Of a stretch of DNA of 64,000 bases, positions 25,937 to 38,338 are shown one piece after another. The first letter of the stretch is position 1. The number at the start of each line of letters is the position of its first letter. This DNA comes from Volvariella volvacea V23. Its lineage: Eukaryota > Basidiomycota > Agaricomycetes > Agaricales > Pluteaceae. The translations under genes were made by a program, and so were the position numbers. The notes beneath the pieces were generated by a model. That model made no database searches. It had not been told where the DNA came from and worked only from the letters and a program-made list of their open reading frames with translations. The stretch covers positions 579,444 through 643,443 of the forward strand of contig KB722739.1 of assembly GCA_000349905.1 (NCBI GenBank). The letters run 5' to 3'.

Positions 25937-26374
25937 AGTGGAATCAGATGGTGAGCGGTGTGTAGGTTTGTTTGCCACCAGTTCGAGAACTCGTTTGTTC
26001 AATGTCGTGATGATAACGGTAGTGGATTATCTAACAGAAGCCTTTGCTCCTGCTCGACTCGAACCGAGCGCCAGCGTCCGGATATCCTGCAACGCCAAAA
26101 GGTAAGTTTGCGGGGTTTGGATATTATAGCCAATGTATATTGATCCAACACGGTTTGTGTCATCATTCCATGGTCAGTACTGCCATTGACGCACTCTGAT
26201 TCAGAAATAACCTGAGCTGCGAAACATAAACCAGATATGTTACCGCCAGAATCCCCGCTGTTGTGGTTGTAGTACATGCTCAGAAAGGACAGGCCCGTGA
26301 GCCACAGCACAACATGTCAAAAATCTAGTAGCTAATCTAGGGGGTTGGTGGGATATCCGAATATACAAGCCACC
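25937..26374. other. spacer between F-box-like copies 1 and 2
   Basis: About 440 bp with no recognised coding sequence. It must hold the promoter of copy 1 and the 3' flank of copy 2, both on the minus strand. Confidence 0.45.
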
Positions 26375-28030
26375 TTAATGCGACTGTACTGTGACATTAT
26401 CGACTACTTGTTGTAGCTTCGTAATCAGTGTGTCAAATCCTTTTATGTTTTTGGTGCGGTCATAGTGTATCTCGAGATTCCTCAATCCCAATCCCTTCTG
26501 CCTTCTTCCTCCTAGCCATCCCAAGAACATTTTCGACGATGGTCCCATGGTGCCCTCCTCGAGCGAAACTTCCTCGTAGATGTCTATGGAATCAAGATAC
26601 ACAATCAGAGTCTGTAAACCGGGATATGATGAAACACGCTTGTCGTGGCAATGTTTACATCCACACCAGTGACGGATGCGTCGTGCTGTAGTTCCTGGAT
26701 ACAGTGGCATCCCCGTGCACGCAGGACTGCGAGCGTCGGAGAATGATAAGAGGCTCTTGAGCGCAGAGAAAGTCTGGATATGGATTGTGGAGATGTGGGG
26801 ATGGTGGCAAAAGGCGAAGAATAGAGTCAAACAATGACGGGCGGAATTGACGCGCATGGACTGGATGCCAACACCCGCGCCCTGGCAAAACTCCAGAATA
26901 CTTCCAAAGAGTAGAGGTTGGTCGCGATGAAGATCGGCTTGGATTGCAAATGCAGCTAGATCGTCTCCGTCTCTGTCCTTTGCATGAACGACCAGCCGCC
27001 ATTCGTCATGAGAAATCTCAACGTGATGAAGCTGTGCATTCCTGCCAAAAACTGAGGGAGTGAATCTATCCAGGGCCCGCGAAAAGCGCGAAAAGATGGA
27101 TGAGGCCACTTGATCATCGGTGAAACCGTCGATGTCTAAAAAGGATCTTGGGGGCAGTGGTAGGCAATCCAGGAGGGACGAACGAGTGTGGCTATATGAC
27201 AAGTATTCGAGGTTCGGCAATGTGAGTTTCCTGGGCTCGGTTAATTTAGTCCAACCACCGTTTGTTGATAGGCGACGGACAGCTGTGCAACGCTCCAAAA
27301 TGTTCAATTGGTCATTCGAGGTGATGGAGACGAGGGAAACACTGGTGACCGTGGGTAGGTGGGCAGGGAGGATGCAATTCCAGTCCTGGCTTGAACAGAG
27401 TTCCAATTGCAAGTGGCGAAGCTTTGGCATATTGCTCGGTGGGATCGAAGACGAGAGGCAGCGGATATTATCGGGGACAGATCCGACACACCGAAGAATT
27501 TCGAGCTGGGGGGCAGGGACATTTTGGAATCGAAGGACTGATGTTCTAAGGAAAGCTGCGTCGATTCGTAGGGAGTGGATTCTGTGCATATTGGCTATAA
27601 CTAGACGAAGCATCTCGTCGTGATGTGCATCTCTAGCCCTGCCCCATGTATCGATATGCAGCGGTTGATCCTTGGAGCGCTCGAGGTGTGCCTTTAACCA
27701 TCCCAGATTCGTGGTCCAGATGCGGGTCCACAATGTTGGTTGGCCCAGGGCCATAACTCTCCACTCCGCGCAAAACTGAGTGACGGAAGTCCAATCATAG
27801 ACTGAACGAGGCACTCCTTTAAAAGGTCCCTCAGTCTCAGAGTGTCGCTCAACGGCAACGACTGTGTCGTCAACCATGTGCTGCAACACTTTGGCAATGA
27901 GTTCTGATGGAAGTGTAGAGATAGGCAGTAGTGCATTTCTACGTCGTCGAAGCCTAATCAACTTGCGATTGAGTGATTCGATTTCGGCCTCGATGTCTGC
28001 GATCCTAGCCTTGCGATCTTGAGGCGGCAT
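26375..28030 (-). CDS. F-box-like/LRR protein, array copy 2
   Basis: A single-exon frame of 551 residues starting MPPQDRKARIADIEAEI, in the same orientation as copy 1 and 440 bp from it. It shares the whole plan: N-terminal coiled coil, RLRRRRNALLPISTLPSEL F-box-like motif, TSVTQFCAEWRVMALGQPTLWT, leucine-rich body, SPACTGM and CGCKHCHDKRVSSYPGL cysteine block, and a WLGGRRQKGLGLRNLEIHY end. Similarity to copy 1 is high enough by eye in the Cys block (CGCKHCHD plus RVSSYPGLQTLI identical) to suggest a recent tandem duplication or gene conversion. The reading frame is unbroken. Function as an SCF substrate adaptor is inferred from the F-box-like motif. Confidence 0.82.
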   Translation of the reverse strand: MPPQDRKARIADIEAEIESLNRKLIRLRRRRNALLPISTLPSELIAKVLQHMVDDTVVAVERHSETEGPFKGVPRSVYDWTSVTQFCAEWRVMALGQPTLWTRIWTTNLGWLKAHLERSKDQPLHIDTWGRARDAHHDEMLRLVIANMHRIHSLRIDAAFLRTSVLRFQNVPAPQLEILRCVGSVPDNIRCLSSSIPPSNMPKLRHLQLELCSSQDWNCILPAHLPTVTSVSLVSITSNDQLNILERCTAVRRLSTNGGWTKLTEPRKLTLPNLEYLSYSHTRSSLLDCLPLPPRSFLDIDGFTDDQVASSIFSRFSRALDRFTPSVFGRNAQLHHVEISHDEWRLVVHAKDRDGDDLAAFAIQADLHRDQPLLFGSILEFCQGAGVGIQSMRVNSARHCLTLFFAFCHHPHISTIHIQTFSALKSLLSFSDARSPACTGMPLYPGTTARRIRHWCGCKHCHDKRVSSYPGLQTLIVYLDSIDIYEEVSLEEGTMGPSSKMFLGWLGGRRQKGLGLRNLEIHYDRTKNIKGFDTLITKLQQVVDNVTVQSH

Positions 28031-28311
28031 GGTGGGATAAGCAAAGTTGGTGTTGAGCTATTTACGTCCCATTCCAATATAGGAAGTCAAGAGCGCAGTC
28101 GGCGCTCTCGCTGGTGATCAAAGATGTAGGACGGGCTAAAGTCAACAAGTAATGAATCGTAAGAATTCGCTGAAGAGTGCGTGATGAGTATTAGGGAACA
28201 GCCGTGTGGATATTCACGATGATTTAAGCGATCGTGAGTACGGATGGAATTAAGTATCCGAGTCTTTCTCGTTAAAAAAGCATAGCTCATCGAACATACA
28301 GTAGTACCTCC

Positions 28312-29915
28312 TTAGACCTCGACGAACCTCAAGCTCCCCCCATCCCGCATTTCCACCACAGCGTGATGAACAACCGGCCTTAATCTGACTAAATACTCTC
28401 CCCCCGCCCTGGTTTTTACAAATCTTAATAGGAGGCTCTCCAACTCCATTCCTCGCGTCTTCCTTTCCTCCAACCACCCCAGAAACATGGGGAAAAGCCG
28501 CGAAATTGAATCTTCTCCAGGTTCTACGTCCACTTTTTGCATTTTAAGTGACTTGAGGCTAGGGAAGGAGGTAACACACGACTCGTGGCACTGTTGACAC
28601 CCGCAAAAGGGATGTGTGCTTTGTGGTTGTCCCTGAGCACTGCTAGCCTAAGCGCATGCAAAATTACTAGTCTTGCATAGCGAGAAAAAGTCATCGATCC
28701 CGCCAACCTCGATCGAGTGGATGCCGACATTCACCGTTTGCGCTACTTGAACGAGACGACTCGTAAGTTCCACAGGGTTCTGAATAGAATCAATAATATC
28801 AAATATTTCGAAGAGAACAAGGTCTTCGCCTGCCGAGTTCCTGGCCCTGATGAAAAAGTTAAACGGATCGAAATAAATAGAAAAGTGATGAAGATGCCGA
28901 GTAGCATCATGACGAGCGGCGGGCGTAGTAAACAGTGAGGATTTGAGCCAGCGCTTCAAAGCCTTTATCCAGTTGCTCAATTTTGTTCTCGCTAAAGTTG
29001 CCATCTTCAACATACACACGTCGTATTGAAGGGAGAACCAGATTCTCAAGTAACGGCCAAAACTCCAACTTGATGTTAAGGTGCCGAAGGTTGGACAACT
29101 CTAGAGGGTCTGCGCTTGCTAACTCATGAATATCATCACCTCCGTGTGCTGGGATAGAGTCTGGACAGCATAACAGGAGTTGAGCAAAAGCAGTTGGTCG
29201 TAGCAGCGAATCGATTCAAGAGTTAGATTAGTGACGATAGGAAGATCCACAGGGAGAAAACCCTGCCACTCGGCTGTTGCGCAGCATCGAATTTTCAATT
29301 TGCGAAGTTTTGGCATGATACCACTCTGAGGTCTAATGGCGGTGTTGGTAGTGGGAACGATGACCCTGTTCCATGGGGTCCTAGCTGAGGGGCAGGCATA
29401 TTCCACAACAAAACGAGTTTTCTTGTGGTATGGTGGGAGAACCGGAGGATTAAAGTGCGAACCCTGTGCATATTTGCGATAACGAGTTGAAATGTCTCCT
29501 TGTACCTGTCGTTGCAACCTCCAGTCGTCAACGTATCGACGTGTAGCGGCTGACGTTTTGAGCGCTCTATGAAGGCTTTGAACCATTGTGAATTAGTGGT
29601 CCAGGTATATGTCCACAACGTCGGGCATCCCAGCGCCATGCTTCTCCAACGCCTGCAGAACTGCGTGAATGAGACCCAGGAACAAAAGTTCGTGCCCCCT
29701 ATAATATCCTCCTCGTCGTAGTCCTCCAAGAGCTCTTTGGCGTCCATTATGACATTGTATACAACGTGTTGCATGATCTTGACAACGAGTTCCGATGGAA
29801 GTTTTGACAGAGGGGAGAACTCATTTGCGATTTGTCGATTTTAACGATTAAGTTCGTGCCAGAGCGGTGACTTTCGTGTCTGCTTCAACTCGGATAGGCT
29901 AGATGTCGGCATCAT
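28312..29915 (-). pseudogene. F-box-like/LRR pseudogene, array copy 3
   Basis: Homology to copies 1 and 2 covers the full length but the frame is broken several times. An ATG at 29915 opens MPTSSLSEL, followed by an in-frame TAA after LNR at the usual coiled-coil end. The F-box-like part then reads SKLPSELVVKI, and WVSFTQFCRRWRSMALGCPTLWT is intact. Later segments lie in other frames: IMPKLRKLKIRC (about 29310), LVLPSIRRVYVEDG (about 29020), FFSLCKTSNFAC (about 28690), CGCQQCHESCV (about 28590) and MFLGWLEERKTRGMELESL (about 28480). At least four frame changes and one stop make a functional product very unlikely. It shows the array losing copies. Confidence 0.8.
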
Positions 29916-30594
29916 GCGACTGTATTTACTGGGAAGGATGCAACGAGATGAGCAGATACCTGAGGTCGAAGTTGGTTGGGTGAGTGCCTAAGCACAAGCG
30001 TCCAAGTGTGTGAACGTCTGCGCTAGTGAGGGTCACAATTCCCAGGCTTTTTCAGCGGGTGCACCAAGATTGAAGATACAGAGTTGCTACGGAATACCTC
30101 AGGTCTTATACGAATGTAATTTTAATTCTACAACTGTTCCAGTGCCAGTGTAAGCGGAATAGACACGCCTTATACATAAGTAACTCACCCGGACGAAAAG
30201 CATAATGACTTGTAAAAGTCCCTGCCACGAAAATTTGCAATACTCCCCTACAATGAGTGAATCTCCACATCCAATCCTGTTATTTGAGCCTCGAGATTAA
30301 CGGGAGACATGATGAGGGTGAGGCTTGTTGGCCTCGATTAGAGTTATCTTATCTTATCTCGTAATATCATATGACTTCCGGTGATGGCTTTCCTCCGCTC
30401 CGCCTTTCCGTCCTCAACCTCAGCTCATCCCAACACCATCGCGGACATCGCTGGAAACTTGTATTTGCCTAAACCTCATCTGAAAGATCTCTACTATCGA
30501 CCGCTTCTAGGACAACACCACCGCGATACGCCTCGTACCGAATCGAGCTTATTCTCGTCAACGTCGAAGGCACGATCACAACCACCAGAAAGCC
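29916..30594. other. intergenic region before the PFKFB gene
   Basis: Divergent spacer between copy 3 and the PFKFB gene. A pyrimidine-rich (TTATC)n-like run at 30346-30360 is the only simple repeat. A frame opening at ATG 30384 is out of phase with the next gene and was not accepted. Confidence 0.45.
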
Positions 30595-33137
30595 ATGGTT
30601 GCGCCATTATACACGACCGATTCCGGTCTGCTCTTCCACGCTGGTAAAATCCTCGTCGTTACCGTGGGCTTACCAGCGCGTGGTAAAACGCATATATCGC
30701 GGGCCCTGGAGCGATATCTCAGATGGATGGGCGTTAAGACCCAGGTCGTCTCCCTCGGCGACTATCGAAGGAAGACCCTTGGTGGTGCGCAGAAGTTGCC
30801 CTCGGATTACTTTACTTTAGGTAGGCATCATCTTTGGCGCTAACGCGCTATCTGATTATCTCACCGGATCTCAATCTTTTGAACGCTCTGATCACCAGGC
30901 GCGAAATCGGAAGAAACACAGGAGCTCAGGAAACAGATATCGGCTGGTTGTGAGAAGCTTGTCTGGGATTTCTTCGAAGCGGGTGGTCAAGTCGTGATTT
31001 ATGATGCGAATAATGGAAGGAAGGCTAATAGGCAGGCCTTGGCGGAGAAGTTCCATAAAGCGGGAATTCACGTTATCATGCTGGGTGAGTACCAATAAGC
31101 GCGTGTCGTTATCTTGATTTACCTGGGATGAATGATGGGTGATGGAAGGACTGTATTTAAGCATTTATGCGCGCATATATCTTGCTGAGGGGATATACCG
31201 CTGACCCGCTTGACGCATAGAATCATTTTGCGATAACAAGGAAATCATCGAGACCAACATACGAAGTGTCAAGATATCATCACCGGATGTACGTTCGTTC
31301 GTTTTCACATCATTCTATTGTTAACACCCGTGCCAAGTACCGAAATTGGAACCCAGACCAGGCAGTTCAAGATTACTACAACCGTATTCGGGATCACGAG
31401 AAATATTACGAACCTATTGAAGAGACTGACTGGCCGTTCATCAAGATCATCAATGTAAGCCAGATATCGTGTACAATGCCCCTTCTGACGGATATGGCTC
31501 CTCTAGGTCGGGGAGAAGGTCATGGTCAATGTGTGTTCATTCCAGAGCGCTCCTCCGTACATGTTTGACAGTTTGTCTATAGGATATTAGAGGTTATCTC
31601 CAAGCAGGTATACGTCGTTCCGTCCACTCCTTGAGCTAACACACCCTATATCAGTCAAGAATCGTCTTCTTCCTCATGAACATTCACAACCGACCTAGGA
31701 CTATCTATTTCGCGCGAGTATGCCTTCCTACTACACCGAGCCCTTCTCCGGCAGAGTACTGACGCATATATGCATCTCGTTGTAACCTCCCTGGATAGTC
31801 TGGCCAATCACTCATCGAACACTCGTACAAAGCCGACTCTGATCTCTCCCCGGCCGGATGGGAGTACGCAGAGAAACTGAAGGACTTTGTGCTAGAACGA
31901 CGACGGAAGAGTTTAGAACAGCGTGGGATGAACTCAGAAGAGCGCAAACTGGTGGTATGGGCTTATCCCGATCTCATTAGGCATTTACCTGACGAATGGC
32001 CTGCATAGATCTGGACATCTACGAGACGCCGGTCTCATCACACGGCTTGGCCCTTCATTGGAGCTTCCCAGGTTCAATCATCCGGGACAATCGCTCCACA
32101 CGATGGAAACCTCGAACCACCGTCCCCGCTCCACCTCTCCTCGCACACTCCTGTTCCGCCACCAATGTCAACAGCGGTGACGATGCCAACTACACCTCAA
32201 CCAGGAGGGCCCAGACTCAACATCAAAGTCGTCGAGAAGCCGCAAATGTCCGAAATCAATCCTGGTATCTGGGATGGATTGACACCAGAGTTGGTTAAGA
32301 AGTACTACCCGGAAGACTGGGAGAGATTTACGAAGGATCCTTACGCTTACAGAGCCCCAAGAGCCGAGAGCTATCACGACTTGAGTGGTAAGTATTTCCC
32401 ATCTGGCCCTTATCGATTGGCGATGGCCGTTACTAAGACACGCAACCACGTTCTTTCTAGTCCGCCTGGAGCCTATCCTTATTGAGCTCGAAAGAGAACA
32501 AGAAGACCTCCTCATCATCGGCCACGCATCCGTCATCCGGTGTCTCCTTGCCTACCTCATCGGGCTCCCGGCCTCGGAAATCCCAGCCATCGAAATCGCG
32601 CGCGGCGACTTGCTCGAGGTCGTCCCCGCCTCCTACGGCGTGCACAGCCAAGCGTTCCACTTCTGGGACGGTCCGGGGCGTAAGGGCGTTCTGCCCGATG
32701 GCACCGTCGCCGGTGTGGATGGGGCGATAGACGGAGCGGGTGGAGAGGGACACGAGGGGCACGCGTACGCCGGTGGAGGGTATGGATACGGGTACGGGAA
32801 GGACGAGAACAACTTTTACGAGAACTATGCGGAGGACACGAAGGGGAAAAAGAAGGTCATCGCGGGGCTGATGAGCGAGACGAGCACGGTCAAGATTGTG
32901 CAGGCCGATGGGACGGTGACGGATCTGGGGGACGAGTTTGGGAAGAGAAATGGGGTGAATGGGAAGGGCGGCGGGAGCGATGTAGGTGTGAGGGCTAAGC
33001 TGGCTGGGGGGGTTGATGGTGTTGGTGGGGATGGGGAGGATAGTAATGTTGGGTTGGAGGAGAAGGTGGTGATTTTGCCGGAAGATAGGACGGCTAGTGG
33101 TATTGATTCGGATGGCCCTGTGGCGTTTACGGTTTGA
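30595..33137 (+). CDS. 6-phosphofructo-2-kinase with degenerate fructose-2,6-bisphosphatase domain
   Basis: It makes fructose-2,6-bisphosphate, the main allosteric switch of glycolysis. The start at 30595 has a good context (GCCATGG). The kinase P-loop VGLPARGKT is at residues 24-32, then DYRRKTLGG, VVIYDANNG and SFCDNKEIIETNIR. Ten exons total 638 residues: 30595-30820, 30899-31084, 31221-31288, 31338-31454, 31507-31530 (24 nt), 31583-31603 (21 nt), 31655-31717, 31799-31954, 32009-32387 and 32461-33137. The phosphatase half has ARSGQS where active enzymes have RHGES, so the phosphohistidine His (position 236) is Ser. The second GHASVIR motif remains. It is therefore probably kinase only. The intron after 31603 fits only as a GC-AG intron. 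An Ala/Pro insert in exon 9 and a Gly-rich C-terminal tail are extra to the core. Confidence 0.92.
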
Positions 33138-33581
33138 GGTTTTGATGTGATTGGTATCATGGTTTGATTTGTTCGGTTTTGAATGAGGCAAATGCCTAGG
33201 CTACAATATCCATCTAGACGTGTTAGGAGTTGTAATGTGTTGTGTATTTGTTACCATATGTTGGCGTATTAAGTATCTTGTGTCTGGTATTTCATATGCG
33301 ACAGGAATAAACGATGAAGAAATAGATTCAGGATATCCGATTGCTCAAACCCGTAGAAAATGAACCCAGCAGAAACCAACCCAGCAGAAAATGAATAACG
33401 TGAAGGGTGTATTTGAGTATGGCTAAGAATGATAGGTTAAGATAATGAGATGCAATGTAAGCACAGTGGAAATTGGGGGTGACATGGGATTAATCTGCTC
33501 GGTAGGAGATGTGGCAGTAGTCGAGGATAGCGATGAGGTGCATTCTGGAGAGGCATGCACAAGAAAGAGAAAGCGAGCTCC
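33138..33581. other. convergent intergenic region, nothing recognised
   Basis: About 440 bp between the 3' ends of the PFKFB and WD40 genes, AT-rich, with a short direct repeat AACCCAGCAGAAA near 33360-33390. Confidence 0.5.
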
Positions 33582-36500
33582 TCATGACTCGGGCGCGAAA
33601 GTAATGTTTCTCTCGGCGCCATGGCCTTCGCTGCTGTGGTTCATCGTATGAAGTGATATGCCCGAACCGTGCCTCGAACCTAAGTTGAAAGACTCCACCG
33701 AGTTGAACTCTCTTTGTGATGCTCTAGATCGGTAGTCTTGTAGTATCGCAGCGGATACCTCAAGCGGCGCAAGCGGTGGGCCTACCAGTGAAAAGGAGCT
33801 CGATGACGACGACGACGGTGGACGAGGGCTAGGGCTCGAGTCCACACTTGTGCGGAAGCTCACGAGGATACTTCCCGAGGGTGCACCTTCCCTTTCATTT
33901 TCTTCCATCGACACTGGTGAGTGCGTGCGGACGGGTTCCTCCTCGCTCTCAGCCTGAGAAGCAGCGTACTGGGGGCGGTCGGTGGGCTTTGTCCAGATCT
34001 TGACTGCTCCGTCGTGACCTCCGGTAGCGAACATGAATGAATGTTCCGTTGCATGGTTCCAGCACATAGATGTCAAGTCTTCGCCTAAGACTTGAGCGCG
34101 GATATAGTGCAGAAAAACGCCCGACTCTTGGTCCCATATGTGAATTTCACCGGCTGCCAAAGAAGGTGAGAGGAAGATGCGATTAGTACAATGCTGTAGG
34201 TCGCACGTGGAAATAGAAAAGACCTTACCTTTGGATGTACAGAGAACTAGCTCATTGTTGCGCCCGCCGAAGTAGCTAGGGCCAGAAAAGTCAATAGGGT
34301 TTTTGGGCATGTACGTATGCCTAGAGGATAAGCAATTAATATCGGTTACTCTGAACAACTGCGGCGCGATGCATACCTTAGAGTCAGCCGGCCGACCATC
34401 ACCTGCGAATTTTCTCGATCCTTAACCATTTCAAGCTTCCAAAGCTGTGGTGGTGTCTATATAAAGTATACACATGCGGGGATCACAAGATGAATGAAGA
34501 TAGGTGAGTTAGAGGTTGTCAGTTAGAGCTAAAGGTGCTTACCCAGCCTTCATAGCTTACTAGAGCCACAACAGCTTTATTTGCATTCTGCGCAATTGTA
34601 ATATGCCGGACAACACCGAGGACCGGAGTGTGACTGTAGAAGAAGCGATGCCAGATTCAATTCATCAGATGCTTTACCTTACATGAATCCAGTGCTTACT
34701 GTTCGATCGTTTTTGTATCCATATTGTAAACTGTAAAAGGTGCGGTGAACGCGGACCAACGTTAGAACATACAAATGGATCAATAGGATGAAGTGGTCAT
34801 ACTTACCGACTAGACGTTTTTCTGCCTTGCACTTACTCGGCTGCAGGCCAGTGGGGGACTCAAGTAGAGGACCAACTCCGAGCAATCGGACAGAATCTGA
34901 GGTGATGGCAACATCATGTAGCTTCATCTTGCCCAAGTCGTATGTGTCTAGGACCTGTCATCGTCGAATTAATAACTCAGGTAAGCACCCATCCCACGAA
35001 AAGTGACTAGAAATGAATATACACCTCGCCAGTGAGACTCTATACACGAGGATAACATGAACATATGCATTAGTTAAACTTGAAGGCATCGTTGACGTTG
35101 AGACAGAGATGGATAGACACCAGGAAAGAGAAGGCAGGGTGCAATAACGAATATTCACCAGTTTTGTAACTTTGCCACTCTCAACGGAGTAGAGAGCTTA
35201 TGTCAATAAAGGGGTAAATAGGTCAGTAGACATCCATTTACGACGGGAAGACAATCATGATACCTTCACCACCCGGGAACCAGCCAACGGACTCGACTGA
35301 GGTCCCTCTATCAATCGTCTTCCTACATACACCCTCCTAGAATGGACGCAATCCAAGCATTCAGTAACCGGAGGGGGATGAGAAGAGAGATACCCAGCAA
35401 GAGTAAATCATGACATGTGTATAGAGAGAGAGGAGAGATACCTACATCTGCAGCCCAAATTTCGACGCCTTTGCTTAACTTGGTCAGCAGGAGATGGCCA
35501 GCGGGAGACCTAAAAGCCGAGTTGACACATACAATTTATAAGGACCTCCAGCTTTGCACGCATTATTGTGCTCTTGTAATATGTACTCACCACGCAACTC
35601 GTGAAGCAGACTCTTTGGTGTGAGATAAGACTTTGTGAGTGATGAAGTGATCCTGTTAAACGAAACAGGAGGCGCGGCGTGGATTAAGAATCTGGGTTGC
35701 CGAGAGTAGCACAGCCAAATCTGCACTTACCGCCACTCGGAAGATAACAGACGCCCTGTCCCAACTACACCGCGTCAATCAAGCACATCACCGGGTACAC
35801 GCCCAACCATAAACAATAAAGACGGGTGAGGAAGAATACAGCCCACATACCCTGACGTAGCCAGATATTTTCCATCTGGAGAGAATTGCAAATGCCGCAC
35901 CACTGCCTGATGGGCTGCAAGATCCTGGGTGGGTTCGAGCCCCTTGAGTCTGGGAATCAAGAGGGCAACACGAGAACGCGTAACCGCTTTCACAGGTTCC
36001 TCCGCCGGCATCCGTTCTCCTGTGCCCGGGGGTGCCATTGAGGCCGATACAGTACGCTCAGATACCTGCGGAGCAAGCATCGTGGGGTTTTGATCAGTGC
36101 TCGTTTGTCCAAATGACCCTATACCCCCAACATTTGATTGAATTTGCACAGTCCGAAGTGCGTTACGCCATAATTGGCGACCGTTACCAGGTTTTGGGGC
36201 GTCTGGTGTAGAAGGCATATCTGTGGTCGGAGGAGGGGAAATCGGAGATATTGGCGCAGTGATGGTCAATTCAGGGAGAACAGTCCCAGGGAGTTCGGAA
36301 CGTTCTGGTGGTATATGAGGTTGCTCATAAGAGGGAGCGGGGAATGGATAACTGCCTGGTGGTCCTCTAGGACCGGGAAGCCTGTCGTCGGGCTCGTCTC
36401 TGGATAAGGAACGGGTGCCTGCTAGAGCCATATCCTTCAGCTTGAGCGCCATACTCCGAATACTCTGCAATTGTCGCGGCAGGAGTAATGCACAATTTTT

Positions 36501-38338
36501 GAGGAATGCCATTCCAGGAGAATTCATGAAGTCTTGATACGTTTCCATGAGGACGTCACCCAACCACTTTTTGCCATGGTGGTGAAGGAAGATCCACCTC
36601 TCCGTAGCAAACCACGCTGACACAGCGGCAAGACCAAAGGAGGAGAATGCCGTAAATACCGTCGTTATCGTGGATGTAATGGGTGCCTAAAGGTCGTTCA
36701 CGAGATAAGAAATATACGCAGCTGAGCCCGTTTAATAACTTACTTGATGGGTTGCGTAAGTAAAGCAACATGTACCAATCGAAAAGCAGGCTACAGACAT
36801 CACCAGGAACACAAGGGGCGAGCGTTTAATCCAGATTAGTACCCACCAGGGCACGCGATGTCCTGGCGAACGGCTAGGTGCAAGAATGCGGTAGATCAGT
36901 TGTCAACACTTGGAGTAATCAACAGAATTGCTTACTATATAGCCTGTTTCCACGTCAATCCTAGCAGACTGTTGACGGCAGCCGCGATACTAAACACCAA
37001 AGACGCAAACCAAAGGCAATTCACAGAGTCAGCAGCGGGGCTTCTCTCCAGTTCGAATGAGAATTGAAGCGTTGTCGCTGTTACGGCAGAAAAGAAGGTA
37101 GCCACTGTGGAAAGGTTGAGCAAGTTGGAAGCCCCGTGCTTCTGAGCAAAGCGAATGATCGGAACGCCTTCGAGGCAAATAAGCGCGACGACTTGACAAG
37201 TATGGATATTTTCGTACTGACCAACTTCGATAAACATCGACAACGTGCTGGTGATGCTATCAATGTGATCTCCCATATCGGTTGTGAGATCGTTTATGTA
37301 CCGCTGTACGGCAGGATACCGAAATTGCCCTACGATCAAAGAAGTGAGTATCCTTTAGCGCATCAAAGCTTTGGTCCTTACCTTGGTATTCCTTCAAACA
37401 TGATGCCCAATACTAGCGCAGTATTCAGACCTCCGTATCGCGCGCCACAAGGTTTAAATGACGCACCTTTAAATCACCTTCAAATGCTAGAATAGAGGCG
37501 TTTACTGCTTCATCTGTAAACTCAGGAAATTCATTCAGGGAATTCAGAAATGCAGTCACGTCTTTTGCCAATGCCTCTAGGTGCTCTGGAAAGTTTTCTG
37601 GGTCTAGGTTCTCCGTAACTACGAACCGCGCGACATGCTGCTGCGTTTTGATTTTTGGCTGGCGGATAGATCGCTCTCTCAGTTTAGGGTCCAAGATGAC
37701 AGTCTCCCGGCCAACGTGGGCTATTTTCCGGGGATATAGATCAGCGGCGTTTTCGTGAAAGAGAAAGAGTGTCTGTGCGAGTCGTTCCCGTAGATGATAC
37801 GCTGAGGATAGAATTGCAACGGAACTGCCTAACTGCCGCGCGGCGTTAGCAAAGTTGCGGAGCTAGGGTGAAATGAGTTGTTTGTTAGGTTACTACAGAT
37901 AAGCGATGCACCTCTCTATCTAGGTTGTTCAATTTCCTGCACTATGGCTGTGAGTGATGGCTCAATTGGACTGTCAACTTTCATTTACCGTTCAAAGTTG
38001 TGAAAGACCTCCGCACCAACAACCTGAACGTGCTCATCCATGGTTGCTATATGAGCAGATCAGGTCATTCTTGGATTCTCCTAATGCTGCTAGGGAATAA
38101 TCGAGACTTACGGACATCTAGGTCGTCTTCCAACAATGGAGAAGAGTTTGCACCTAAAAATAGATATAGACACCGACAAAATGGGTGAAGACGGAATAGC
38201 TATCGAACCTTTTCCTGCAATTCCCTCCTGCTGCAGTAACATCTCCACCAAGCTCAGAATTGTCTCTCGGCGAGTCGCTCCATGGTGATTGCGTGTAGGC
38301 GTAGAAGTGCCTGTTTGAGAATGATCCGACGGAACCAT
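33582..38338 (-). CDS. membrane-anchored WD40-repeat protein, multi-exon
   Basis: Read on the minus strand with many short introns. After a variable N-terminus come LRNFANAARQLGSSVAIL (about 37850), FLNSLNEFPEFTDEAVNASI, YWASCLKEYQ (about 37410), QFRYPAVQRYINDLTTDMG (about 37320) and SNLLNLSTVATFFSA (about 37110). Hydrophobic spans follow: WFASLVFSIAAAVNSLLG, a VPWWVLIWIKRSPLVFLV segment (about 36840) and TVFTAFSSFGL (about 36650). After a Pro-rich linker, WD40 repeats begin with QDLAAHQAVVRHLQFSPDG (about 35900) and end with GEIHIWDQESG and FATGGHDGAVKIW (about 34010), then a Ser-rich tail. The repeats recall WDR26/Gid7, but there is no LisH/CTLH; membrane spans take its place. I recall this architecture from other mushroom fungi; function unknown. 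The first exons (start at 38338 or an ATG near 38042) are uncertain. Confidence 0.8.

Noticed and set aside
30384..30647. Upstream ATG and 88-codon frame before PFKFB
   Set aside because: Out of phase with the kinase frame, which has its own ATG at 30595 in good context; no intron joins the two convincingly.
32457..33191. 244-codon minus-strand open frame opposite the PFKFB 3' exon
   Set aside because: Antisense shadow; the plus strand holds the conserved phosphatase-domain sequence.
35925..35950. GGGTTCGAGCCCC resembling a tRNA T-loop
   Set aside because: Lies inside a conserved WD40 exon and lacks acceptor and anticodon arms at the right distances.
37860..37960. Possible extra exon reading IVQEIEQ before LRNFANAARQ in the WD40 gene
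   Set aside because: It runs into a stop before any GT donor, so it cannot be joined in frame; the 5' structure is left open.
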